This document shows positions 11,237-21,246 of a DNA stretch of 64,000 bases, piece by piece. Numbering within the stretch: position 1 is the first letter of the stretch; each line of letters starts with the position of its first letter. Below the pieces are notes generated by a model. It searched no databases. It saw only the letters and a list, made by a program, of their open reading frames with translations, and was not told the DNA's origin. Source of the DNA: Acrasis kona (lineage: Eukaryota; Heterolobosea; Eutetramitea; Acrasida; Acrasidae); NCBI GenBank assembly GCA_026419775.2, contig JAOPGA020000780.1:39358-103357 (forward strand), read 5' to 3'. Position numbers and translations under genes: made by a program.

Positions 11237-12745
11237 TCAAACCTTGTTAAAAATAAATAAAAAACATAAAGGATACCGACTAATTGAACTTTGTGAAATG
11301 AATTTGGTCAATTTTGACTGTATGTCCATGTTTTGGTTTATGTCGATTAATGCTTCGTTAGAGAAGAATTCCTCTCCAACACTCTCAAATGTAAATTTAC
11401 AATCTATACTACAATTCAACTTGATTATTCCTGTCATAGATTTACTCGATACAAATTCATTAAGAAAGCACTTTAAAATATAATCACACATTACAATTAT
11501 CTTACTGGTGGATGTCCTGCGTAGGTACTCTCTTTGACTGGAAGGGAAGGCTATCCCATACAAATTCAAATTGTCTGATTTGTAACGATCTCCTAATGTT
11601 CTAAACCATTGTGCACATCTAATTTTATTGTTTGTTTTTGGTTCTAAATATGCAATGTAAGGCTCTCTCCATTCCAACGCAAACACATGCCTATAACTGT
11701 GAAGTGTACCACAGCAGACTTGAGCTTCTATTTTAAAATCACGTCTTTTATGAAGAGCTTCGATCAACTCATCGCTATCCTTTTGGGATGCATATAATAC
11801 AAATCCGTCATGAACAACATTTATACTTGTGGTGTTTTCAATGGAGTTAAACACGGCAAGAAATGATCCGCCAATCGATGCTGGATTTTGTTGAGTAGAA
11901 TATGAATTGGATAAGGACCCTTTCGTCTCACAAACACAACTGGTCTCTTCTGACTTGTGTGAAAGATGTGATTCTACAGATGGAAGTGAACATTTGATTA
12001 CAAACTCTGGTTCAGTAACTAAACTAGAGAAAAGACTACAAATTCTCTCATGACTCCCACAGGAGTCTATACGTAACACCATAACAATTTCTTTTCGTTT
12101 ATGGTCGAGGGAACAAAATACATAAGCAAAAGGACAAGCTATTTGCGCAATTGACTGGAAAATAGAAATATCCAAAGAGTAGCATTGTGAGCGGCGCTGT
12201 ATGATATTAAGATCACACTCAACCCAGGGTGGGCAAGGGAACCAAGATCCATACATACTGCCGAGCTTTACAAGAAATTTAGTAGATCCTAATTTTTTTA
12301 TGTAATCTAATTCGGAGGAAGTAACAGCAACACAAATTAAGTATGAGTTATTCATAAAAGTTCCATCAACACATGATGGTAAATTAATGTTTTTTGTAAA
12401 TGTCACACCACAATAATGTTCTAAAAATCCTGTTCTATATGTTATGGCATCTTGCTCTTCAAGTATGGTTCCCCTCTCAACAATTTCATAAAGGAAACAA
12501 AATAAATCGACCACTTCCTGAACTTTTTCAACATTAACCTCGCTTTGAGCATTCATTCTAACCATTAAAATTAGTTCGTCATGATCAAGTTGAGAGAATC
12601 CAATCGTGTTGAATGCGACACACGAAATATCACCGGAACTTGTAGGGAAGGACGCGAATTGTATTCCGCACGATAGTTTATCCGACAGTCTTATGTTGGT
12701 TTTGTGACCTAGTGTATCCTCCCACAGCCCTTTGTTCAGGTCCAT
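11237..12745 (-). CDS. SARA/endofin-like C-terminal domain protein (ZFYVE9/16 type, DUF3480) without FYVE finger
   Basis: A single exon from the ATG at 12745 encodes 502 aa. The order of blocks matches the C-terminal half of human SARA (ZFYVE9): 'SQLDHDELILMVRM' (human SLGQAEIIILLQ), 'DAITYRTGFLEH', 'SCVDGTFMNNSYLICVAV', 'FLVKLGSMYGSWFPCPPW' (human MRLMLRLGAEYKAYPAP), then 'GGSFLAVFNSIENT' with a downstream DGFVLYASQKDSDEL, and HKRRDFKI (human REQKDFKI). In animals this region follows a FYVE finger and a Smad-binding site and functions on endosomes. Neither is present here, so this would be a stand-alone form. The frame stays open upstream of the ATG to a TTG, so an unseen upstream exon cannot be excluded. 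Confidence 0.75.
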   Translation of the reverse strand: MDLNKGLWEDTLGHKTNIRLSDKLSCGIQFASFPTSSGDISCVAFNTIGFSQLDHDELILMVRMNAQSEVNVEKVQEVVDLFCFLYEIVERGTILEEQDAITYRTGFLEHYCGVTFTKNINLPSCVDGTFMNNSYLICVAVTSSELDYIKKLGSTKFLVKLGSMYGSWFPCPPWVECDLNIIQRRSQCYSLDISIFQSIAQIACPFAYVFCSLDHKRKEIVMVLRIDSCGSHERICSLFSSLVTEPEFVIKCSLPSVESHLSHKSEETSCVCETKGSLSNSYSTQQNPASIGGSFLAVFNSIENTTSINVVHDGFVLYASQKDSDELIEALHKRRDFKIEAQVCCGTLHSYRHVFALEWREPYIAYLEPKTNNKIRCAQWFRTLGDRYKSDNLNLYGIAFPSSQREYLRRTSTSKIIVMCDYILKCFLNEFVSSKSMTGIIKLNCSIDCKFTFESVGEEFFSNEALIDINQNMDIQSKLTKFISQSSISRYPLCFLFIFNKV

Positions 12746-12999
12746 GTCATCACTTCGATCAAAGTTGTTTGTAAAGTTGAATTTTTTGATTACAAGAACA
12801 AAGGTCTCCAAGCCTGCTCAACTGTATGGTTGTCCTACTTTCTGATTGAACATGAAGAGAACGTGTATGAAATTATAGAACTCCCGAATAAAATTTCGGA
12901 AGTCATATGGAGGAGGAACTTTTTTGAAACCTAGTTTTTGAAAGTGGGCATCCTACTTTTCATTTAGAATGTCCCCGACTTTTGAGTAGTAGGATGCTC
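12746..12999. repeat. Intergenic inverted and direct repeats
   Basis: A perfect 10-bp inverted repeat (GCATCCTACT at 12948-12957, AGTAGGATGC at 12988-12997) encloses 30 bp. A related TCCTACTTTCTGATTGAA segment near 12834 resembles the left arm (TCCTACTTTTCATTTAGAA), so the element seems duplicated. It lies upstream of the SARA-like gene (minus). It may be a regulatory hairpin or paired factor sites; no function is shown. Confidence 0.4.
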
Positions 13000-13265
13000 A
13001 TGGACAACATAAAGAAATCCCACAATCATTGATACGGAATTGAATTTTATTGTCGAATCAAAGGAAGTATTTCAAAGACTCTGGTGTCGAACAATACGAT
13101 CTATTATTGAAAACTAATCCTACGCACGACTTGTCTAGCTCCTCAAATTTTTATCAACCTAAAAATACTTCTGATTTATCAATAGTGAATGATATGGTTG
13201 ATGATGTGTCGGAGGGAATTGAAGCATTGTTAACATATGAAAACAATTACTCCATAATAAAGTAA
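13000..13265 (+). pseudogene. Small possible gene, reading frame broken
   Basis: An open frame of about 72 codons at 13050-13265 has no ATG near its start; its content (KYFKDSGVEQYDLLL ... MVDDVSEGIEALLTYE) looks protein-like, acidic and helical. A plausible ATG at 13000 opens another frame (MDNIKKSHNH, then stop). Two one-base shortenings of homopolymers, in AAA near 13014 and GG near 13062, would join the frames into a protein of roughly 87 aa. I recognise no family. It may be a small coiled-coil subunit gene with sequencing errors, or a remnant. Confidence 0.3.
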
Positions 13266-13474
13266 AATTCAATAATTGATAACACTCTACAATTTTTGGG
13301 CTATGTGATTATTACATACCTACTTCGATGAAAATTGAGCTTTATATCTGCAATTTTTGAACCTAACTAACTAGTACTAACATTTTGCGATTTTATGAGT
13401 GAATAAGGGGTGCTCTGGCACTGTTCTGTTGTGAAAGTGTGTTATTTTCATACTATTACAAAAGCTATTACAAA

Positions 13475-15397
13475 ATGTTGAAAGGTTTGATAGTCAAAAA
13501 GGACAAGAAGCATAAAGATAAAAAGGATCGATCGAGAGAGCGTGACAGTTCAGATAACAAACGAAAAAGAGATCATGACAATGTTGAAGATGAAGTTAGA
13601 CAGCGTGAAGCTAAAATGCGTCTAAGCGAACAAATCAGTCTTTTACAGGACGAGGAGAAAAAAACAAAAGAGTTACCAACACCCCTAATAGAAGAAGAAG
13701 ATGCACCACAAGCACCAGCAGAGAATGCACCAAAAAGAGAAGAGTGGATGTCTCTCGTCCCAAAGGGAGGGCTTTTTTCAGGAAGACTATATGGGAACGA
13801 CAAATCAAATCCCCAATCAGAAGTACCCAAAAAAGAAGTGGTAGAACTAAATCCATACTTTAAAAATGGCGGTGTCGGTCTTCCAACCGAAGACAAATCA
13901 TCAAACCCAACACCAATCATTGGAGATGGTGGAGCCAGCTGGAGGGCAAAAGCATTAAAGAGAGCAAAAGAAAATCAAAATAGACAACCTCTAGTTGATG
14001 AAAAAGATAAATGGACAAAGGAGGAGATGGACAAGTGGTCTGGTAGCGCTCTTTCAAGAAACGACAGAGAACGTGCAAGGAGAAGAGATCACTCAATGGA
14101 CGTTACAGAAATGACGAAAATGAAAATGCCAGAAAAATCAAAAGATCTGAAATGGACACCTTCCACTCCAATATCCTCCAATCAATTCGCAACTACCACA
14201 ATGGTTCAGAATGAACCGTCTAGAGTACAACCTGTTGTCGGACATGTTGAACATGAACCAGTTGACCAAGAACAATTAAACAGATTAGCGGCAAAAGCAC
14301 TAAAGGCTCAAATGATGGGAGACCAAACAGAGTACGAAAGACTTTCATCTCAAATCGAAGAATTAAAATCAATCAACAACAATAGAGTTGCATCATTATC
14401 CGACTACAACATCCGCGGAGAGCGCATTATTAAATCAGACCATAATAACAACAATCAAAATGAATTAAGGGATCTCGTGTTGGAAGCCAAAGAAGGCGGT
14501 GTACAAAACTTTGATGTTCAATTCGCAAAGGATGTTACGAGGAGGTCACATTATGAAGAATACATGGACGAGGGACATTCTGCGAAAATGTTTTCTAATG
14601 ATTTAATGGGCGGAAGTCACAAGAAGGTATCCGGTAGAAGAGAACATGAGAAAAATAAAAAGAGAGAACTAGCCAACAGGAATGCACAAATTAAAGATTT
14701 CAATAAACAAAAGTCTGCTCTTGAGGGCTGTAATATGTGCTTTAAGGGATCAGCCATGAAGAAGCATCTTGTAATTGCACTCGGGAATAAAACTTACTTG
14801 AGCATACCGTCTTATGGAACACTCACTCCAGGTCATTGTTTAATTACAACGACCGAACATCATTTGTCCATTTGTGATTCTGATGAAGATGAGATTCTTG
14901 AAATTAAAAAGTTTAAATTGTCATTGCTAAAAATGTTCGCCAAGCAGAACAAGGATGTTATATTTTTAGAGACCGTAACACCTTATTCCATCAAGAAACA
15001 AAAGCACTGTTTATTAGAATGTATTCCTATCCCTTATGTTATTTCTGACGAAGGTCCATCGTATTTTAAAAAAGCAATTGTTGAGGCGGAGAGTGACTGG
15101 AATGAAAATCCAAAGATTATTGACACAACTGGTAAAGGTATAAAGCGTAGTGTTCCTGGTGGCTTTCCTTACTTCCACGTTGAGTTTGGTTCTTCTGGTA
15201 GAGGTTACGCGCACATTATCGAAAATGAAAATAAAATCAGTTATCAGTTCGGTAAAGAGATCATTGCTGGTATGTTGCGCATGCCAAACAATGTCGTTAA
15301 AAGTATGCGATCTCCTGGCGACGCTGAAGAGAGAAAACAAATGCTAGAGTTTGTAGCCATGTACCAAAATTTTGACTGGACTGTTGAACTAGAATAA
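13475..15397 (+). CDS. CWF19L2: CWF19-like protein 2, spliceosome component
   Basis: A single exon of 640 aa starting at the first in-frame ATG. The N-terminal half is charged and coiled (KKDKKHKDKKDRSRER...) and includes EEWMSLVPKGGLFSGRLYG and a Trp-Arg-rich segment, as in Cwf19/CWF19L2. The C-terminal half has the CwfJ_C_1 region with a HIT-like core (CNMCF, then TYLSIPSYGTLTPGHCLIT) and the CwfJ_C_2 region ending VELE. CWF19L2 acts late in splicing, probably in lariat or branch-point handling next to the debranching enzyme. In this intron-rich genome it is expected as a core factor. Confidence in the family is high. Confidence 0.92.
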   Translation: MLKGLIVKKDKKHKDKKDRSRERDSSDNKRKRDHDNVEDEVRQREAKMRLSEQISLLQDEEKKTKELPTPLIEEEDAPQAPAENAPKREEWMSLVPKGGLFSGRLYGNDKSNPQSEVPKKEVVELNPYFKNGGVGLPTEDKSSNPTPIIGDGGASWRAKALKRAKENQNRQPLVDEKDKWTKEEMDKWSGSALSRNDRERARRRDHSMDVTEMTKMKMPEKSKDLKWTPSTPISSNQFATTTMVQNEPSRVQPVVGHVEHEPVDQEQLNRLAAKALKAQMMGDQTEYERLSSQIEELKSINNNRVASLSDYNIRGERIIKSDHNNNNQNELRDLVLEAKEGGVQNFDVQFAKDVTRRSHYEEYMDEGHSAKMFSNDLMGGSHKKVSGRREHEKNKKRELANRNAQIKDFNKQKSALEGCNMCFKGSAMKKHLVIALGNKTYLSIPSYGTLTPGHCLITTTEHHLSICDSDEDEILEIKKFKLSLLKMFAKQNKDVIFLETVTPYSIKKQKHCLLECIPIPYVISDEGPSYFKKAIVEAESDWNENPKIIDTTGKGIKRSVPGGFPYFHVEFGSSGRGYAHIIENENKISYQFGKEIIAGMLRMPNNVVKSMRSPGDAEERKQMLEFVAMYQNFDWTVELE

Positions 15398-15660
15398 AAT
15401 GCATCGATGTTCCAATAGAAGATCTTTTTGGTTGACATGTTTGTTCCAGTCAAAATTCAATGATTACACGTGAGATTGAGCTTCGTCGTCCTTTACCCAA
15501 TATTGGACAAAACTAAAGTCAATCGAATCACTTTTGTAGATGTTTATATTTATACAAATGTATCAAACGTCTCTAATAATAGCACCCCTGTCACTTTTAA
15601 TCAGAGCTCACTTCTATCGTTTACGCAAAACAAACAACAACAACAACAACAACCACAACA
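15398..15660 (+). promoter_or_regulatory. Upstream region of the helical repeat gene, CAA-rich leader
   Basis: An AT-rich stretch with TATTTATACAAATG near 15546-15559 may act as a TATA-like element. The last 30 bases before the ATG at 15661 are almost pure CAA repeats (15629-15658). Such CAA/CAAC leaders are unstructured and typical of efficiently translated mRNAs. Confidence 0.35.
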
Positions 15661-16989
15661 ATGTCAGATATTGAGCAAGCACAAACAGTCGCAACCTCAG
15701 ACGCCACCACCCCTGCCTCGACCACAACCGCACAAGATGTTGCAGAAGTGTACGAGACCGCAAAAGAGGCTATCGTGGAAGCAGTACAATCCGCAGTAGA
15801 GACTATCCAAGAAGCCCACCTAGATGAAAAAGCTAACCAAGCTATCGAACGCGTCAACGAGGCCATCGATCAAACTGGACTTCCCCAAAAGGTTCAAGAA
15901 GTTGCAGATGCCGTGAGTGATAAAATTGAGGAAGCGCACATTGCTGAGAAAATACAACAAGTGTACGATGACGCTGTGAAAGCAGTTGAAGACACTGGAA
16001 TCCCAGCACAAGCGGAACACATCAAGGAAGTTATACAAGAGAAGATTGAAGAGTCTCACATTAAGGAAAACATTGAACACGCCGTAGAGGTAGTTCAACA
16101 AAAAATAGAGGAATCACACATCAAGGAGAACGTCGCACAAGCCGTCGAAGTTGTCAAGGAAAAGTTGGAGGAGGCAGTCGAAGCGGTCAAGGAAAAGACT
16201 GTACATAGCGTCTATGATAGAGAACCTGAGCCAAAGAAGAGCGAAGTCACAGAAGAGGAAAAGGCTAAGAACGAACTCAAACAATCACGTGGCCGTTCAA
16301 ACTCTAAGCTTGGAAGTATGATCGGAATGTTCGAAAAGAAAGTAGAGGACATTAACAACACTCTCACTCCAGGTGTCAACGAACTTGCCAAACCACCAAC
16401 ACCAAGAGGCTCAACCACTCCTCGCAAGTTAGGTTCACAATCACCAAGAGTCAATGACTCCGCTCCAGCACCAGTCAAGGAATCACCAAAAGTCAAGGAG
16501 TCACCAAGAGCCGAAATTGCCAAAGAATCACCCAGAGCAGACATTGCAAAGGAGTCACCAAGAGGTGAGATCGCTAAAGAAAGTCCACGCCTAGCAAGAA
16601 CAAACTCTGGTGGAAAATTAGGAAACATGATTGGAATGTTCGAAAAGAAAGTAGAGGACTTGAACAGCACACTAACTCCAGGTGTCAACGACTTGGCCCC
16701 AAAACCACCAAAAGCAGCACCCGTCATCACTAGAAAGAACTCATTCGGAAAAAAACCAGAGGAAGAGAAAAAACCTGAAGAAAAGAAGTTCAAATTTGAC
16801 GTCAAGGTCAGCAACATGACTAGTGAAAAGAAGAACACCGAGTTGTTGAAGAGCGCCGCAAAGGAGGAAGCTTGGGAAGGTAGAAGAAAGTCAAACGCTG
16901 ACGAGGACGAAGAGCCTAAACCAAGAAAGAACTCACTTGGTGGTTTAAAAGAGAAATTTGAAAATCAAGCCGAAGAACCTGTAAAATAA
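15661..16989 (+). CDS. Repeat-rich amphipathic helical protein with duplicated C-terminal motif
   Basis: A single exon of 442 aa with well-used codons and a CAA-rich leader. Residues about 20-190 are degenerate helical repeats (KEKIEESHIKENVAQAVEVV and variants), resembling LEA- or perilipin-like amphipathic helices. The C-terminal half carries the motif KLGSMIGMFEKKVEDINNTL / KLGNMIGMFEKKVEDLNSTL twice, each followed by TPGVN. Between them is a tandem KESPRxxIA repeat (about five copies). Several RxxS sites (RGRSNS, RARTNS-like, RKNS, RRKS) look like basophilic kinase targets. There is no signal peptide or TM segment. I do not recognise the family. Membrane or cytoskeleton association and phospho-control are guesses from composition. 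Confidence 0.75.
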   Translation: MSDIEQAQTVATSDATTPASTTTAQDVAEVYETAKEAIVEAVQSAVETIQEAHLDEKANQAIERVNEAIDQTGLPQKVQEVADAVSDKIEEAHIAEKIQQVYDDAVKAVEDTGIPAQAEHIKEVIQEKIEESHIKENIEHAVEVVQQKIEESHIKENVAQAVEVVKEKLEEAVEAVKEKTVHSVYDREPEPKKSEVTEEEKAKNELKQSRGRSNSKLGSMIGMFEKKVEDINNTLTPGVNELAKPPTPRGSTTPRKLGSQSPRVNDSAPAPVKESPKVKESPRAEIAKESPRADIAKESPRGEIAKESPRLARTNSGGKLGNMIGMFEKKVEDLNSTLTPGVNDLAPKPPKAAPVITRKNSFGKKPEEEKKPEEKKFKFDVKVSNMTSEKKNTELLKSAAKEEAWEGRRKSNADEDEEPKPRKNSLGGLKEKFENQAEEPVK

Positions 16990-17080
16990 ATTTTTGTGAC
17001 TTTAAATTTGATGTGCTGTTTTCTTCAACAGGTTGTTGTAAACAAAACAACTATTTTTTGTGCAAGTTCGCAAGTTCTAA

Positions 17081-17674
17081 ATGGGAGGTCCTGCGTTGAT
17101 CGATGGGAAGCTCGTTAGGGCTACTGATAATTTTCATGCTGCAAAGTTCAAAGTTGATGGAGTGGAGTACTATTCTAGCGAAAATTATTTTCAATGTGCT
17201 AAATGTGTTGACGAGAACGAGAAAGAGAGTGTTAGACATTCTGGTACTGGTGGTGATGTTTGGATGGCAGGTGCCAGGGTTAAACTTAGAAAAGACTGGG
17301 AGATCGTAAAAGTCAGGTTGGTTTCAATTCAAATCTCATAGCATTTTACATTAGAGAGATGTACGTGGGATGTAAAGCAAAATATGAACAAAACTCAAAC
17401 CTAAAAAATGAATTGATCAGCACTTCAGGACCTATAACATTCTCTGGAAGTACATGGTTTTGGTGCAAGGTAAGCACTTAGTTGTTTCGTAAACCAACTC
17501 CAATAGTGGAACGGTAAAATTACCGAACTTCTCAGGGAGGAACTAAAAGAACCAGAACTTCAAGATGAATCCAAAATTCTTGAGATCAGAAAAGAAATTG
17601 AAAACTATGAACAAGAGCAAGCAGGATTAAGTGACACTGAGAGAGATAAGAAGACTTATGATCCTTACATGTAA
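17081..17674 (+). CDS. NADAR (YbiA-like) family protein
   Basis: Three exons (17081-17316, 17355-17469, 17507-17674) with 38- and 37-bp introns give 172 aa, about the length of bacterial YbiA. Typical features are DNFHAAKFKVDGVEYYSSENYFQ at the N-terminus, then 'KVREMYVGCKAKYEQN' matching the conserved M..A...KF.Q block, and a closing KKTYDPYM. NADAR proteins hydrolyse N-glycosidic bonds in riboflavin-pathway intermediates or remove ADP-ribose from guanine in DNA. Which activity applies here cannot be told. The C-terminal 55 residues are highly charged. The gene is tandem with the helical repeat gene and convergent with SARAF. Confidence 0.85.
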
Positions 17675-17722
17675 ACAATAAAACACCATGCAACAAATTA
17701 TGTTAAATATTACAATTATTTA

Positions 17723-18646
17723 TTACCTACTGCTTGTTGTAGCAAAACCTGAAGTCTCTCTGGTATCCGAATCATCATCATACGATGTGTGAGATGAATG
17801 ATTAGTCCATGTGCTCTCTGTACGTGGTGCTGTGTGTCTACCTGCCATAAATCCTGCAGCACTACCAACCGCCGCTCCTGTCCAGAAACCAGGTCCACTA
17901 TTTGTACTTGTTTCATGTTGAGTGTATGGTGTATATTTGTTTTGGTGTGAGTTTGATGCCATGTAGTCGGGATTGAACGGAGGAGCGCTTGCATTTGGGT
18001 ACATGTTTGGATGTGAAGAGGAGGAGGAAGTTGATGTTGGACGGAATGTACTGTCGGTTGATGGACCGGCAATGCAACAACGGTAGATGAACACAACTAA
18101 AAGTACCAAAGCTATGATTGTAAACACAGACAGTGCTGATCCTTCTTCATTCTCGGCATATAATGGAGCTCTATCATACTTGTTGTTGCGACCTTTGCCG
18201 CTGTACTCTAATTCATACTCCAACCCACATGAGCCTTTCAAAACCCATTCATCACCTGCGTATCGATAGCCCTCGCATTGTACGTTAAGCCTTCCAAAGG
18301 AGTATTTTTTGCTCATTTCTGCATCGCACTTCCAATTGACAGATGTACCATCAGATCCCTTGTTGATACATTGGACGGTGGTTGGCGAGTATTGGCCTCT
18401 TGCGGAACCGCCAACACATTTTAACTGGGGCACAGCGGATGTACGCTTGTGTGTGGTGTACTGATTCTTATTTAATGTTAAAACTGCGATCTTTGATATG
18501 TGAACTGCATCAGGTCCTGGAGCCCCTGGGTCTTGGTTCCGATTATTTTTAAAAGGATCTGGTGCGAACCACTGTGCGTGGGCTAATGTATATAATGTTG
18601 ATAATAATATTAGAGCCAATACCAATGTTGGTCGTTTTGATGTCAT
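17723..18646 (-). CDS. SARAF: SARAF (TMEM66), store-operated calcium entry regulator
   Basis: A single exon of 307 aa. It has a cleavable signal peptide (residues 1-24, ending AHA) and then a cysteine-containing ER-lumenal domain with QLKCVGGSARGQYSPTTVQC, VNWKCDAEM and LNVQCEGY, as in SARAF. One TM segment (about 170-190, SVFTIIALVLLVVFIYRCC) is followed by a Ser/Thr/Pro-rich cytosolic tail with repeated Asn/His-rich motifs and a GxWTGxxxGxxxGF-like glycine segment. SARAF sits in the ER and promotes slow inactivation of STIM/Orai channels. Its presence implies store-operated calcium control in this protist. Confidence 0.88.
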   Translation of the reverse strand: MTSKRPTLVLALILLSTLYTLAHAQWFAPDPFKNNRNQDPGAPGPDAVHISKIAVLTLNKNQYTTHKRTSAVPQLKCVGGSARGQYSPTTVQCINKGSDGTSVNWKCDAEMSKKYSFGRLNVQCEGYRYAGDEWVLKGSCGLEYELEYSGKGRNNKYDRAPLYAENEEGSALSVFTIIALVLLVVFIYRCCIAGPSTDSTFRPTSTSSSSSHPNMYPNASAPPFNPDYMASNSHQNKYTPYTQHETSTNSGPGFWTGAAVGSAAGFMAGRHTAPRTESTWTNHSSHTSYDDDSDTRETSGFATTSSR

Positions 18647-18787
18647 GTTGTTTTATTGTTTGTACATCGGAACAAGGAAATGATCATTTATAGTCAACCA
18701 AAGACACGTATCTTACAAATTACAATCTTCAAATTGAACAATCGAAAAGGAAGTGACTGTCAATTATTGACATTTCAAACATCAAAA

Positions 18788-21043
18788 ATGTCAAAGTGGG
18801 CTGTCCTGCTCGCTCTGCTTCTGATTGTGGTGCTAGTCAGTGCCGGTGAGGATATCACTGCAGACCTTTCCCCTGAGGATGCTGAAGTTGTTAATGTAAG
18901 CAGTTTGAATGATAACGATTACGTAAAAAATTTAGAGTTCTGATATGCCAAGTGATAAGGAATCAGATTTGTATGCTTTATGGTGTAGAAACGTTTTGAA
19001 AAAGAGTCCATTCACCGTGGGATCTAGAATTCTTTGTAAGTTTTTGAAACGGCAGTTCAAATAACAGTCATTCTTAGGTGAGGATAACTGTGAGCTTACT
19101 CATACATTTTAATTTTTGACACAAATAAGCACAAACATTCAATGTAGGTTTAATGCTTGCAATATTTATCACGGTCACCGTTGAAATCTTTACTCATAAA
19201 TTAGAGCACGTAAGTTTTCGGTTATTTTTTAAATATTCACAAGAGTAGGCAATAACAAACTACGTTACTAATGAAATTATATTTAAAGTGTACAAAGGTG
19301 AGTGTATTCGTTGATGCTTTAATTCATTCAAAAATAGAACTAATGTTGATGGGTTTGATTTCCTTCAGCATCATCTTCTTTGAGGCGACTTCATTCTTTG
19401 ATATTGTATTTTCTGTTTTCAGGTTTAAGACCACAGCAGAAAGTGGCACAGAACTCACTCATCGTCGTGTCAAAATCTTTGAGTTGGTTCACATTATCAT
19501 TTTTGCATTGTCTATTTTTTTCCTTTTAGTAGTTTCATGCACGTATATAATGTTGAGTTTGACATGGAAGAGGTGGGAAAGATATGAAAAAGATGAAATG
19601 GACCAAAAGGGTGCCTTGCTTGAGCAGTGTCGCATTTTTGGACTCAAGCACAAGGATGCGCCTTTATGGAGAAAAATCTTTGATGTTAGGTTGTGGTTCG
19701 GATATTTTAATTCCATTGACAAGATCAACTACATTAGCGCAAGAACAAGATTCATCAGAGTCAACAATCTTCGTCAAGTTTTCCCGTGAGTGTATACATT
19801 TCAACGAAGAAACTTACTTTTTAGATTCGCACTATACCTCAAGACTAGAATCAGGCACTTGTTCGTACGTTTGATTGAAATTGACTTTAAAATATGGTTC
19901 TTCTTGTTCTTAGTCGGATTCGTTAATTACCTTCGCAATCAAGTAAGTAAAAAACATTTTTAATTTTATTAATCAATAAATTTACAGTTTGAAAAATTAT
20001 ATGACCCAAAGGCATTGACACTTGTGTACATGTTACTTTATGGGGTCGGCTCAATGTTGGCATGTGCTTTCATGTTCTTGTACACTCGCATTGCTTATGA
20101 GTTTTATGTAAAAAAGATTTCAATAAAAGCTCAAACCCGATCAGCTCTCAACCTCAAGTCAGATCATGTGGTTGATTTGACCAACAATTTAATTACTGAT
20201 GAATTTACGTATACCGATCTAAAAACTGATTTGGACCATGCGGTTCCAGACGTTCCTATAGTTGAAAGTTATGATATTAATATTGGTAACTACATGTTGT
20301 TTAGAAGTGTTGATTTCCATTTCTTGTTCTTACAATTGTGTTTGTTGAGTCAATGTTTTTATTTTGCGGCTTATACCTCTCACTTTACGAATATGATTAT
20401 AAATGAAAATGTTTTAAAAGTCTCTTTGACCATTAGATACATTGTATTTTTTATTGGCATGATCCCGCCGGCTTTGTCCTGTATTTGTTTCATTCCACTC
20501 ATTGTGGGTCCATTTGCGATCTTGACCTCTGTTGATAACATGAGTTGTCATGAGTTGATTGTCTATTCACTTGAAAAGGAACATTACATAAAACAAAAGA
20601 GTTCACACGGACATTTGTCAGGACACAACCCACTAAGACAACAATTAGAGGAAGAATATGAATCACACACCCATCAACCCCATATTCCACATCATTTAGA
20701 GTACTTCTCTTATTCTACCAACCGTGAAAGAGCAAGAGAAAGGGATTTGAAATCAATAATTAAAGAATTGGCAAGAAAAAAAGAACTGTTGGAGTCGATG
20801 ATGAGGAACAAATCCTCCGATGAGGACGAAGTTAAGAACAGAAATAGTCAATTTGAAGACTTCTACTACAGCAAAGATAAAGGAGCTAACCGCAGCTCTG
20901 AGGCACCTCAACAGACAACTGTGGAGGGAAGTGGACAAGAAAAGCCAAAATCTGCATTCGAAGCTCACTACACTCCAAGACAAACAAGTTTGTTAGGTGG
21001 AAACGCATCAAAAGATGACGCAGAGTATTACGCCTCATTCTAA
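18788..21043 (+). CDS. MLO-like seven-TM protein
   Basis: Seven exons (18788-18895, 18936-19035, 19148-19209, 19249-19297, 19338-19785, 19825-19942, 19988-21043) give 646 aa. Introns are 39-45 bp except one of 112 bp. Residues 1-19 look like a signal peptide. MLO features are the juxtamembrane block KELMLMGLISF (plant EELMLLGFISL), ELVHIIIFALSIFFLLVV, then TWKRWERYE at the end of a TM helix, and DFKIWFF followed by further TM segments. The cytosolic tail carries LSGHNPLRQQLEEEYESHTH and polar low-complexity sequence. MLO proteins are calcium-permeable membrane proteins best known from plants. No plant-type calmodulin-site claim is made here. A decayed copy of the tail lies at 46.1-46.2 kb. 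Confidence 0.8.
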
Positions 21044-21246
21044 TTAAATACTTTGTTCTTGTAAAGATCTTTTACACATTTTGTTCACACATTTGTACGA
21101 TTTCCTCTTTTTTATTGGTTTAAAAAGGTATAATTATTCTATAAGAATTACGTAGTTTCCAAAACACCAGTGTGTTGTTGATGTTAAGATTGTTAAATAT
21201 GGTCATTCTGTTGTGCTTTTACAATTTTCTACTAAAATTTTGAAAC

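Noticed and set aside
15629-15660. CAA-rich tract as a microsatellite locus
   Set aside because: It is directly before an ATG with good codon use, and is better explained as an unstructured leader.
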